This document shows positions 1-8,904 of a stretch of 42,691 nt of DNA, piece after piece. The position numbers and the translations under genes were made by a program. The DNA lies in assembly GCA_900547345.1 (NCBI GenBank), contig URGG01000006.1:1-42691 (forward strand). Direction: 5' to 3'. Each line of letters opens with the position of its first letter. Positions within the stretch are counted from its first letter, which is position 1. The notes beneath the pieces were generated by a model. It was not told where the DNA came from, did not search any database, and saw nothing but the letters and a program-made list of their open reading frames with translations. This stretch comes from an uncultured Collinsella sp. (GTDB taxonomy: Bacteria; Actinomycetota; Coriobacteriia; Coriobacteriales; Coriobacteriaceae).

Positions 1-509
1 TCGTCTTCCATCACGCAACGGTTGAGCGGCGTGATAACGCCGCCCGGGTCCACACTGTTGGCGATGGCCTGCGGCGCCAGACGGTTTGCAAGGTTCTTGG
101 TGTAGGCGATAACGCCGCCCTTGCTGGCAGCATAGGCGGGAAACTCCGATCCCGTATGTCCGCTCGCCGACCCCACATTGACCACGGATTTGATAGCCGG
201 TGCCGGCTTGGCGGCAAGCCCCTCCCCCACAAAGGCGTAGCGCTCGGTCACGTTGATGGTGCCACACAGGTTGGCTGCGATGTCGTCGGCCGAATCCTGC
301 GTACCGGCAACGTTCACGATTACCTGGGGTTCAAGGTCGCCTGGAAACGAGTCAGGCTCGCGGACATCAACGATCAGATGGCGGTAGCGCTCGTGTTCGA
401 TCGCCGCCGGCAGCAGATCCAAGCCCACAACCTCGTGGCCCTCGTCCAAAAAGCGCTGCACGCACGCGGCTCCGATACCGCCCGAAGCGCCCGTGATCAA
501 AACCCGCAT
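1..509 (-). CDS. SDR family NAD(P)-dependent oxidoreductase (3' end outside window)
   Basis: This is a short-chain dehydrogenase/reductase read on the minus strand and cut by the window edge after about 169 codons. The N-terminal Rossmann motif TGASGGIG sits at about residues 6-13, an NVAG motif (equivalent to the family NNAG) at about residue 70, and the catalytic YAASK (YxxxK) near residue 122, preceded by a Ser-rich strand (NVGSASG). The start at 509 has an AAGGAG ribosome binding site 5 bases upstream, which overlaps the end of the transporter gene, so the two are probably co-transcribed. The family uses NAD(P)H to oxidise or reduce alcohols and ketones. The substrate cannot be told from sequence. 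The missing C-terminus prevents assignment to a subfamily. Confidence 0.88.
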   Translation of the reverse strand, partial: MRVLITGASGGIGAACVQRFLDEGHEVVGLDLLPAAIEHERYRHLIVDVREPDSFPGDLEPQVIVNVAGTQDSADDIAANLCGTINVTERYAFVGEGLAAKPAPAIKSVVNVGSASGHTGSEFPAYAASKGGVIAYTKNLANRLAPQAIANSVDPGGVITPLNRCVMED

Positions 510-518
510 ACTTGCTCC

Positions 519-1241
519 TTAGGCGGTTGCGTGGCGCTCGAGGTACTCGGAACCCACATTCTCGCGCTCCCAGCCGCGCACGACCTTGTAGCCCACGGGG
601 CTCAGGAAGACCTCGCACAGCAGCTCGGCGACAGCGCCGGTCAGCGAACACATAAGGACCTGCACCCAGGTCCAACCAAAGAACGTGTGGCTCACCACAA
701 TGGCAAAGACCAAGTTGTCGATAAACTGGCCAACACCCGTGGACACATAGGAGCGGAAGGCAAAGCTCGCAAAGTTATTCTTTTTGAGCATACGACCGAG
801 CGACTGGTTGAGCGTGGAGTTAACCACGGCAGAAACGAGCATTGCCAGCGAAGAGCCCAGCACCACGTACCAGGTGCCGCCGATGGTGGCGTTAAGGGCG
901 TTGTTGACCTCGATCATGCCCGTGTCGTAGTAAGCGCCCCACATGCCGGGCGTGAGCGAGCATGCCCAAAAGCACAGGCTCACGGCCAGGTTGACCAGCA
1001 GTGCGAGGATAGAGATTTTGATGGATGCCTTGGCACCAAAGCGCTTGCAGATCATGTCCTGGCACAAAAACGAGACCCAGCTCACCACAAAGCCGCAATC
1101 GAGTGCCAGATACGGCAGGCTGATGAGCTCTTTGTTGGCCAGCAGGTTCATCATGATGACACTCACGAAAAACAGCGAAACCGTTGCCGCGGGAATGCTC
1201 CGCAACAGGACCTTGTAGTCCTCCATGACCTTCTTGATCAT
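519..1241 (-). CDS. yhhQ: Queuosine precursor transporter, VUT/YhhQ family
   Basis: A 240-residue membrane protein with about six hydrophobic segments, matching the DUF165/VUT family that imports the queuosine precursors preQ0/preQ1. Family-like features are the early ANKE motif, a charged cytoplasmic loop (CKRFGAKASIK), and a late FRSYVSTGVGQFIDNLV segment typical of the family's last helices. The start at 1241 (MIKKVMED) is chosen because AAAGGAG lies 6-7 bases upstream; the open frame extends 48 codons further without a ribosome binding site. It is preceded by its own promoter and a roughly 75-base leader, and followed within 10 bases by the SDR gene. Family assignment is by recognition of conserved segments; the actual substrate is inferred. 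Confidence 0.82.
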   Translation of the reverse strand: MIKKVMEDYKVLLRSIPAATVSLFFVSVIMMNLLANKELISLPYLALDCGFVVSWVSFLCQDMICKRFGAKASIKISILALLVNLAVSLCFWACSLTPGMWGAYYDTGMIEVNNALNATIGGTWYVVLGSSLAMLVSAVVNSTLNQSLGRMLKKNNFASFAFRSYVSTGVGQFIDNLVFAIVVSHTFFGWTWVQVLMCSLTGAVAELLCEVFLSPVGYKVVRGWERENVGSEYLERHATA

Positions 1242-1326
1242 TATGTACTCCTTTGGTTTTAGGTTTAACGAGCAGGATATCGGACCCGAACTGCTCGGAC
1301 GCCCCGGTCTTGAGACGACGGTGGGT

Positions 1327-1355
1327 ATGATAGCCGCTCGCGCGGCATAAGGCAA
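1327..1355 (-). promoter_or_regulatory. Promoter of the queuosine transporter operon
   Basis: On the minus strand TTGCCT (1350-1355) and TATCAT (1327-1332) are separated by exactly 17 bases, giving a start near 1319. The -35 box overlaps the T-rich tail of the prfC terminator. The roughly 75-base leader contains a stem with CGAGCAG (1269-1275) and CTGCTCG (1291-1297) enclosing an inner CCGA/TCGG pairing. I looked for the preQ1-I riboswitch pattern in the leader and did not find it. Confidence 0.6.
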
Positions 1356-1391
1356 ACAAACGGCGCGGCAGCCCCACAGGACCACCGCGCC
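1351..1391 (-). terminator. Intrinsic terminator of prfC
   Basis: On the minus strand GGCGCGG and CCGCGCC (1385-1391 and 1362-1368) form a stem continued inward by G-U-containing pairs to a four-base loop, about 13 pairs in all. A GTTTGTTT tail follows. It begins 7 bases after the prfC stop codon. Confidence 0.72.
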
Positions 1392-1397
1392 AATGCG

Positions 1398-3011
<1,614 letters not shown>

Positions 3012-3154
3012 GCGGATCCTTTCTTGCATTGAGTGCATTACGTCGTTGTAACCGCACTATTGTAGCCGCGAAATCTCGCTCTAGGGCACCTATCAGGACA
3101 AATTCATCAGTTGGGGCCTGGATAGCAGTCGATGGCGACACTCCGCAGCAGTTT

Positions 3155-3451
3155 GTCTCGATCTGTAACATCTAGACGGTTTTTGAACCTCTACCTGTTA
3201 CAGATCAAGACGAATAGGTAGGCCCGCCGACACAATCTCAATCTGTAACATCTGGCCGTCCAAATTGGGTCTAGCTGTTACAAATCGAGATAAACGGAAA
3301 GGCGGGCAGCCAATGTCTCGTTCTGTAACATCTAGCCGCGCAAATCGACTCTTACTGTTACAGATTGAGACAAATAGGCAGGCGGGCAAATAACATCTCA
3401 ATCTGTAACAGCAAGCGACCCAAAACGAACCTAGGTGTTACAGATTGAGAT
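3155..3451. repeat. Four tandem 80-bp units, each a long inverted repeat
   Basis: Eight copies of a 16-base element of the type RTCTCRATCTGTAACA alternate in orientation. Left arms start at 3155, 3235, 3315 and 3395; right arms (TGTTACAGATTGAGAY) start at 3196, 3276, 3356 and 3436. The period is therefore exactly 80 bp four times over, with 25-base gaps inside a dyad and 23-base gaps between dyads. The gaps are themselves related between units but more diverged than the arms. The outermost arm base covaries: G with C in units 1 and 3, A with T in units 2 and 4. Unit 4 is a perfect dyad followed by seven T (3452-3458), so on the plus strand it could also terminate transcription. The array fills the 566 bases between the divergent prfC and GntR genes; no ORF with a ribosome binding site lies in it. 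Confidence 0.9.
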
Positions 3452-3499
3452 TTTTTTGGAGTAAGCACGGCGCCGGCGGGCTTACTCCACATTTGCCTC

Positions 3500-3550
3500 T
3501 TGCAGAACTGTGCATAGTGTATATATACTGTGCTTACCGGTTATATACAC
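3500..3550 (+). promoter_or_regulatory. Promoter and inverted-repeat operator of the GntR-ABC operon
   Basis: TTGCAG (3500-3505) and TATACT (3524-3529, 18-base spacer) or TATATA (3522-3527, 16-base spacer) form a promoter. An inverted repeat GTGTATATA (3517-3525) and TATATACAC (3542-3550) overlaps its -10 region. GTGTA..TACAC half-sites are the known operator type of YtrA-subfamily GntR regulators, and such a regulator is the next gene. Autorepression is therefore inferred. Confidence 0.65.
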
Positions 3551-3577
3551 GTGTAGCCCATCAGCTAAGGAGCCGCT

Positions 3578-3958
3578 GTGGACATCATCCTATCCAATTC
3601 GAGCGACAAGCCCATCTACGAGCAGATAACCTCGCAAGTCAAAGCTCAGATCTTATCGGGCACGCTCGCCGCGGGAGCCAAACTCCCCAGCATCCGTGCA
3701 CTCGCGAGCGACCTGGGCGTGAGCGTCATCACCACCAAGCGCGCCTACGCCGACCTGGAGCAACTCGGGTTTATCTGCACCGTGCAGGGCAAGGGCTGCT
3801 TTGTCGCCGAGGGCAACCAAGAACTCTTGCGTGAAAACCAGCTCTGCCATATCGAAGAGTTACTTGCGAAAGCGGCAAGCCAAGCCGAAGCCTTGGGCGT
3901 CACGCGCGACAAGCTGCACGAAATGCTCGACCTCGTGGCCCCCGAAACCATGCAGTAG
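3578..3958 (+). CDS. GntR family regulator, YtrA subfamily
   Basis: A 126-residue regulator beginning with a GTG codon that has AAGGAG 5 bases upstream (3567-3572). Residues about 8-75 form the winged helix-turn-helix of GntR proteins (PIYEQITSQVKAQILSG, KLPSIRALASDLGVS, GKGCFVAE). The short helical C-terminus of about 45 residues, with no ligand-binding or aminotransferase domain, is typical of the YtrA subfamily. Those proteins usually repress a linked ABC exporter, as here: ATPase and permease genes follow at once. An inverted repeat of the YtrA operator type overlaps the promoter. The inducer is unknown; cell-envelope stress is common for the family. Confidence 0.9.
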   Translation: MDIILSNSSDKPIYEQITSQVKAQILSGTLAAGAKLPSIRALASDLGVSVITTKRAYADLEQLGFICTVQGKGCFVAEGNQELLRENQLCHIEELLAKAASQAEALGVTRDKLHEMLDLVAPETMQ

Positions 3959-3981
3959 CCATCTGCAAGAAAGGCTATACC

Positions 3982-4863
3982 ATGCAAAACTTGCTAGAAC
4001 TCAAAGGTGTCTCACGCCGCGTGAGCGACCGCTTTTCACTGCGCGATGTCACGCTCACCGTGGAGCCCGGCCAGATTGTCGGCTTTGTGGGCGCCAACGG
4101 TGCCGGTAAGACAACAACCATTCGCGCCGCACTCGGCCTTATAAAGCTCGACGCCGGCGAGGTGCACCTGTTTGGGCAGCGCTGCGGCGCCGACGCGCCC
4201 GACGAGAAGCAGCGTTGTCTGCGAACCCGTGTAGGTCTTGTCTTGGACACATGCCCCTTCCCCTCCACGCTCAAGGTGGGCCAGATCGAGTCGCTCGAAG
4301 GCCCGGCATACCCCATGTGGAATCGCGAAACGTTCGCCGGATTCATCGACCGATTTGGCCTCGATCCCAAGACGAAGGTCAAGGACCTCTCCCGCGGCAT
4401 GGGCATGAAGTTGCAGCTTGCCTGTGCGCTCAGCCACAAGGCCAAACTGCTCGTTTTGGACGAAGCCACCGCAGGCCTCGATCCCATGGCACGCGAGGAA
4501 CTGCTTGATGAGCTGCTTGTCTTTGTCGCTGACGGCCAGCACAGCGTGCTGCTCTCGAGCCATATTACGTCCGACCTCGATCGCACCGCCGACCGCGTCA
4601 TCTGCATCGACGCTGGCTCGATTATGTTTGACCTGCCGCGCGAGGATATTACCGACCGCGCTGGCATCGCCCACTGTACCCAAGCACAGGCCGCCGAGCT
4701 TATGGCTTGCGTCGAAGGCGCCCGTGCCGCCCACCACGCCTATAGCGTGGACGTGCTCGTGCCCAACCGTCGCGAAACGCTCGAGGCCTTCCCTGAGATT
4801 CACTGCGATCGGGCAACCATTGATGACTATCTTCGCCTCACGCTGAAAGGGGCTTCGAAATGA
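3982..4863 (+). CDS. ABC transporter ATP-binding protein (ABC-2 type)
   Basis: A 293-residue ATPase with Walker A GANGAGKTTT near residues 37-46, signature LSRGMGMKLQLA near 137, Walker B LLVLDEATAGLD near 155, and the switch histidine in SSHI near 193. It is the ATP-hydrolysing half of an exporter whose membrane half is the next gene; the two overlap by ATGA. An AGAAAGG ribosome binding site precedes the start. The organisation GntR/YtrA-ATPase-permease resembles exporters for peptides or envelope-stress responses. The substrate cannot be told from sequence. Confidence 0.92.
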   Translation: MQNLLELKGVSRRVSDRFSLRDVTLTVEPGQIVGFVGANGAGKTTTIRAALGLIKLDAGEVHLFGQRCGADAPDEKQRCLRTRVGLVLDTCPFPSTLKVGQIESLEGPAYPMWNRETFAGFIDRFGLDPKTKVKDLSRGMGMKLQLACALSHKAKLLVLDEATAGLDPMAREELLDELLVFVADGQHSVLLSSHITSDLDRTADRVICIDAGSIMFDLPREDITDRAGIAHCTQAQAAELMACVEGARAAHHAYSVDVLVPNRRETLEAFPEIHCDRATIDDYLRLTLKGASK

Positions 4864-5558
4864 AACGCGCCTTTATGTCCGAGCTCGCCATCGTTCGCAC
4901 GCTCATCCCGAGCATCGCGGGTGTCGGCCTGTTCATATTCGTCGTGTTGACCCTCGCCAACGCGACAGACGGCGATTCCGGCATGAGCGCCGGCGCCTGT
5001 GCGGTCAGCGCCATGTCGCCCATCATGGTCATGAGCTCACTGGCAGGCTTCGACAATCAAAACGGATGGGAGCGCTATCGGGCAACGCTGCCCATCTCGC
5101 GCAAAGACATTATTTGCGCACGCTACCTGTGCATCGTTGTCTTCTCGGTCGTCATGGCATGCGCGGCTACGCTTCTGAACATCCTCGCCCTTCCGCTCTT
5201 CGACCCCATGGGCATCCCTTCGACATGCCAGACGATCTTTGAAATCGCAGCCGCCTCGGCGGCATCGATGCTCATCTCCCTCATGATGGTGTTCTTGGCA
5301 CAGCCGCTGTTCTTCCGATTTGGACACATGGAGGCGCTGCGCCTATCCCTTGGCCTGTTTGCCCTGTTTGGCTGCGGCACCATGGCAATGCTGAGTTCCT
5401 CCAACCCCATCAGCAACTGGCTCATGTCGATTGCCGGAGCGAATCCCGACCCCGCCGTTCTTGGCTGTCTGTGTGCAGGAATTGCCGTACTGGCGCTCGC
5501 GCTATGTGCAATCAGCTGCACCGTCAGCACCAAGGTCTATCGAGCACGCGATTTGTAA
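4860..5558 (+). CDS. ABC-2 type transporter permease
   Basis: A 232-residue integral membrane protein with about six hydrophobic helices (for example IAGVGLFIFVVLTLANAT and VVMACAATLLNILALPLF). A motif WERYRATLPISRKDIICARYL resembles the cytoplasmic loop typical of ABC-2 permeases of the bacitracin/PSM-exporter kind (LPvsRkeiv-aKyl). It overlaps the ATPase by 4 bases, which argues for translational coupling and a dedicated pair. Low overall charge and the lack of a large extracellular domain fit a half-size exporter subunit. Confidence 0.85.
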   Translation: MKRAFMSELAIVRTLIPSIAGVGLFIFVVLTLANATDGDSGMSAGACAVSAMSPIMVMSSLAGFDNQNGWERYRATLPISRKDIICARYLCIVVFSVVMACAATLLNILALPLFDPMGIPSTCQTIFEIAAASAASMLISLMMVFLAQPLFFRFGHMEALRLSLGLFALFGCGTMAMLSSSNPISNWLMSIAGANPDPAVLGCLCAGIAVLALALCAISCTVSTKVYRARDL

Positions 5559-5648
5559 CCACGCGAGCCTCAATCCACGAAGGGCACGATCGCCGCCCCT
5601 TCCCGCAAATCCATGGCAAACGGCATGTCCCCGGCGTGCGCCACCGTA

Positions 5649-6953
5649 CTACTTGCGTAGCGGCTTGGGCAGTGGAATGCCGGCGGCGATGACGGCCGCG
5701 ATGATCATGCAGACGATACCCTTGAGTGGGAAGCACATAAGCAGCAGGCCCACAACCATGACGGGCTGACGCATGACCGCACCCATCGTCGATGCCGTGC
5801 AGACGGCGACGCAAAAGACCGGATCGGCGCCGGTGAGGATGGCAAAGCCGTAGCCAAGGCTCACGCCCGAGAAGATAACGGGGAAGAAGTGGCCGCCGCG
5901 CCAGCCCATGTTGATGAGGGCGGGGGTCAGCATGGCCTTAACAAGACCGGTCGCAATGAGCACACCGGCGGGGATGGTCAGATGGGTTTCCATGAGCACG
6001 TCGGCCTGCGTCTCGCCGGCAAACATGGTGAAGGGCAGAGCCGTACCGCAGGCGGCAAGTACCAGACCGGCCAGCATGGCCTTGGCGACGGGGCGCTCCC
6101 CTATTGCATGGGACAGTGCCTCGCTTGCGTGCTCGGAGGCAAAGTACAGCCAGCCGCAAATTGTTCCGATCAGCGACAGAGGAATGAGCCAGGCAAGTTC
6201 CAGGTTGCCCACCTCGGCGGACTCAAATCTGGGCATGCCCATGCCGCCGCCCACAAGCTGGCCAAGCAGCAGGTAGGCGCCCAGACCGCCGGCAATCGCA
6301 ATGCCGTAGACCACCGTCTTTTGCGCCTTGGGCAGCTTGATGGTGATTTCGCCGGATGCGGACCCATCGTCGGCGTCTTCGCCCTGGCCGTCGGCGCTAC
6401 CGGCAAGCGGAGCCACAAAGCCAAACACGGGCGCGGTAAAGAGCGCCGTCAGGGCAGCCTGGGTACCCAGCAGCGTAAGCTCCCTAAACTCGGCACCAAA
6501 GCGGCGCATGCGGTTGCCGACCCAGCTGCACAGGCCCGCGATGACGCCGGTCAGACCGGCTTCCGGTCCAATACTTCCGCCAAACAGCAGCGGCAGCAAT
6601 GCCGCGAGCGAAAGCTTGCCCAGGTTGTCGTACGGGTAGCACCCGTCTTGCTTTACCTTAGCCATCACCTGGTTGAGGCCATCGGTCTTGGTGCCTGTCA
6701 TCTTTTCGTACAGGCCAATCACCAAGCCGCCCAGCAGGCAGACAAAAAACGGGTACGGCAAAAAGCCAAACGGGCCGCTGGCAAGCTCGGGCGAAGCAAC
6801 GCCCAGCGCGTGCGGAATCTCGGTCCATAGATAGTCGATACCGTGCTCCATCGCAAAAAAGAACAGCCAGACCGCGGCGCCTGCGAACGTACCGGTCACG
6901 GCAACGCTAACTAAAAACAACGCACGGTTTTTGGGTTTTGCAAGGCTATCCAT
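5649..6953 (-). CDS. ClC-type chloride channel/transporter family protein
   Basis: A 434-residue protein with about ten hydrophobic helices. The ClC anion-pathway motif GGSIGPEAG lies at residues 125-133 (family GxxxGPE) and the second motif GGHFFP near residue 349 (family GGxFxP). The Glu of GPE corresponds to the gating glutamate that in exchangers couples Cl- to H+. A charged, Asp/Gly/Ser-rich insertion near residue 190 interrupts the helical region and is probably a cytoplasmic loop. There is no C-terminal CBS pair. The start has GGGAGGA just upstream. It stands alone, convergent with the ABC operon. Channel versus exchanger cannot be decided from sequence. Confidence 0.88.
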   Translation of the reverse strand: MDSLAKPKNRALFLVSVAVTGTFAGAAVWLFFFAMEHGIDYLWTEIPHALGVASPELASGPFGFLPYPFFVCLLGGLVIGLYEKMTGTKTDGLNQVMAKVKQDGCYPYDNLGKLSLAALLPLLFGGSIGPEAGLTGVIAGLCSWVGNRMRRFGAEFRELTLLGTQAALTALFTAPVFGFVAPLAGSADGQGEDADDGSASGEITIKLPKAQKTVVYGIAIAGGLGAYLLLGQLVGGGMGMPRFESAEVGNLELAWLIPLSLIGTICGWLYFASEHASEALSHAIGERPVAKAMLAGLVLAACGTALPFTMFAGETQADVLMETHLTIPAGVLIATGLVKAMLTPALINMGWRGGHFFPVIFSGVSLGYGFAILTGADPVFCVAVCTASTMGAVMRQPVMVVGLLLMCFPLKGIVCMIIAAVIAAGIPLPKPLRK

Positions 6954-7078
6954 CGGGTCCTCCCGTGGCCAAAATCGACAAAGATAGGTTTTATTTTAGA
7001 GCGAATGTGGCCCAGACAAGCCAACCATCCGCGCTGCAAACGGCGCCAACGGGAAGCACGGCGGGACAGGCTCAAGGC

Positions 7079-7612
7079 TCATCCGTTGATAATCGAGGCA
7101 ATCTCGTGCAGGTCCTCGGCAAAGTAGATGCCCTGTTGGCGCCGCGGACTCGATAGGCCCTTATCAATCATGTGCTCAAGCAGCGCCTTGAGGTCGTTGT
7201 AGTAACCGTCCAGGTTATACAGGATGCACGGAGCACTCAGGTGCCCCAACGACACCGCGGACATAACCTCGGCAATCTCCTCGAGCGTTCCCGTGCCGCC
7301 GGGAAAGGCAATGAACGCATCGCCGAGCTCGATCATCTTTGCTTTACGCTCCGCCATATCGCTCGTCACGATGAGGTCGTCGATACCGTCATGTTGAAAC
7401 TCGGCCTCGATAAAAAAGCTCGGCTCCACACCCGTCACGTGCCCGTCGGCATTAAGTACGCTATCGGCGAGCGCGCCCATCAGTCCCGACTTGGACCCGC
7501 CGTATACCAGCGCGTGCCCATTGGCGCCAATCCAGTCGCCCAGCTCCTGCACCGCGGGCAGAAACGCCGGGTCGTTGCCGGCACTGGCACCCAGATACAC
7601 GGTGATATTCAT
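7079..7612 (-). CDS. LOG family protein (TIGR00730 type, nucleotide phosphoribohydrolase-like)
   Basis: A 177-residue Rossmann-like protein with the two LOG-family signatures: GGSKSGLMGALADS near residue 38 and PGGTGTLEEI near residue 104. Characterised members cleave the N-glycosidic bond of cytokinin riboside or other nucleoside 5'-monophosphates; many bacterial copies have only a general nucleotide-salvage role. Its start lies 36 bases after the stop of the potassium channel gene, so the two may share a transcript. Function beyond the family level is unknown. Confidence 0.88.
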   Translation of the reverse strand: MNITVYLGASAGNDPAFLPAVQELGDWIGANGHALVYGGSKSGLMGALADSVLNADGHVTGVEPSFFIEAEFQHDGIDDLIVTSDMAERKAKMIELGDAFIAFPGGTGTLEEIAEVMSAVSLGHLSAPCILYNLDGYYNDLKALLEHMIDKGLSSPRRQQGIYFAEDLHEIASIING

Positions 7613-7648
7613 GTTCAGTCCCCCTCATCGTGACGCGCGACGTTCGTC

Positions 7649-8074
7649 TTAGCGCTGCCGACGACGGTACTCGCGCACGCGTCGCGACAAATCGGCGAGC
7701 TCGTCGCGATCGAGCTCTTCCAAATGCTCAAGATCGTCCATAAAGCGCGCCATGGTGTCCTTTTGACGCATCTTGATGAGCGTATTGCAGTAGTTCACCG
7801 CCACGCCCGTAAGCATGGCGATATAGAAGATGCTGATGACGCTCAGAACGACGGTAATAGCGCGGGCAACCGGTGTCTCGGCCGGAATGTCACCAAAGCC
7901 GATGGTCGAGACCGTCTCAAAGCTAAACCAAAGTCCATCGCCAAAGGTGAGGGTCGTAGGCTCGGACAGCCAGACGGCCGTTGAACACAATAGATAAAAG
8001 ACGAGAAAGAGGCCCGTGATACGCACGAAACCGGCCTGACGTAACACATCGGCCAGCGTCCTCAGCTTTTTCAT
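7649..8074 (-). CDS. Two-helix potassium channel family protein
   Basis: A 141-residue ion channel subunit with two hydrophobic helices (about residues 17-38 and 72-95) flanking a pore loop. The selectivity filter TVSTIGFGD matches the K+ channel TxxTxGFGD. The C-terminus is a charged helix of about 40 residues (DDLEHLEELDRDELADLSRR) that may form a coiled-coil tetramerisation segment; there is no RCK domain. The start at 8074 (MKKLRTL) is chosen for a GAGGGGGGT ribosome binding site; the open frame runs 24 codons further upstream with no such site. The family forms tetramers in the cell membrane. Confidence 0.85.
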   Translation of the reverse strand: MKKLRTLADVLRQAGFVRITGLFLVFYLLCSTAVWLSEPTTLTFGDGLWFSFETVSTIGFGDIPAETPVARAITVVLSVISIFYIAMLTGVAVNYCNTLIKMRQKDTMARFMDDLEHLEELDRDELADLSRRVREYRRRQR

Positions 8075-8328
8075 CGAGACCCCCCTCAGGACAATCAATC
8101 GCTTTTGGTCGGTATTGTCCCACGCCTCCCCTGCAAACGGAACCAATCATCAAGAACGCTTCTAAACGACGGGTTGTGAGGGACAATCCTCCCACGACAA
8201 AACGAAGCACGTTTCAATCTGCGGAAAACGGGGTGTTCCCATCGAACTCGCAGCCTGAACTAGTATCGTGATATAGACACACCGCCCACCATCGTACACG
8301 CAACACGCGGAAAGAAAGGAAGCCCACG

Positions 8329-8808
8329 ATGTTTAGACCTCTTCGCAGGAAGAAGCGTGCTATTACCGATCAAGAGGCACGAGAGCTGCTCGTTAATTGC
8401 AAACGCGGCATTTTTGCCGTCAACGGAGACGACGGCTATCCTTACGCCATTCCCGTTAACTACTACTTTGACCCTGAGCATAACAAAATTTACTTTCATG
8501 GAGCCAAGGCGGGGCATAAGGTCGATGCGCTCAAACGCAGCGACAAAGTCTGCTTTACCGTCTATGGCAACGATTGGTATAAAGACGACGACTGGGCACC
8601 CTATGTTCAGAGCACCGTGGTTTTTGGCCGTTGCCGCCTCGTGAACGATGACCCGGCGTTTGTCGAAGACAAAGTCCGACAGTTTGCCCTCAAGTACTAT
8701 CCTTCTGCCGAAGAGGTCGAAGAGGAAATCAAGCAAAGTATCAGAGGCGTCCAACTGTATGAGATTACGATTGAGCACCTTTGCGGCAAGCAAATTCAAG
8801 AAAAGTAG
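8329..8808 (+). CDS. Pyridoxamine 5'-phosphate oxidase-fold flavin-binding protein
   Basis: A 159-residue protein of the split-barrel FMN-binding (PPOX/NimA-like) family. Typical features are the N-terminal helix ITDQEARELLVNCKRG, the strand pair GYPYAIPVNYYFD followed by KIYFHGAKAGHKVDAL, and the VCFTV strand. In this arrangement the HGAKAGHK region corresponds to the phosphate-binding part of the FMN site. It may act as a nitroreductase or a flavin- or haem-dependent reductase, but the substrate is not evident. AAGGA lies 7 bases before the start. It is divergent from the potassium channel gene. Confidence 0.85.
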   Translation: MFRPLRRKKRAITDQEARELLVNCKRGIFAVNGDDGYPYAIPVNYYFDPEHNKIYFHGAKAGHKVDALKRSDKVCFTVYGNDWYKDDDWAPYVQSTVVFGRCRLVNDDPAFVEDKVRQFALKYYPSAEEVEEEIKQSIRGVQLYEITIEHLCGKQIQEK

Positions 8809-8904
8809 CAGACGTGGAAAACGCACTCGCAAGCCTCTGCGCTCTATGCGTCCACGCACATTGACGACATGGGCGCAAGCCGCAGTACCCGAATCGTGCG
8901 CCCC

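Noticed and set aside
1242..1320. preQ1-I riboswitch before the queuosine transporter
   Set aside because: The conserved pseudoknot and A-rich tail of that class are not present.
3155..3451. Possible CRISPR array
   Set aside because: The repeated elements alternate in orientation, the intervening segments are related to each other, and no cas gene is nearby.
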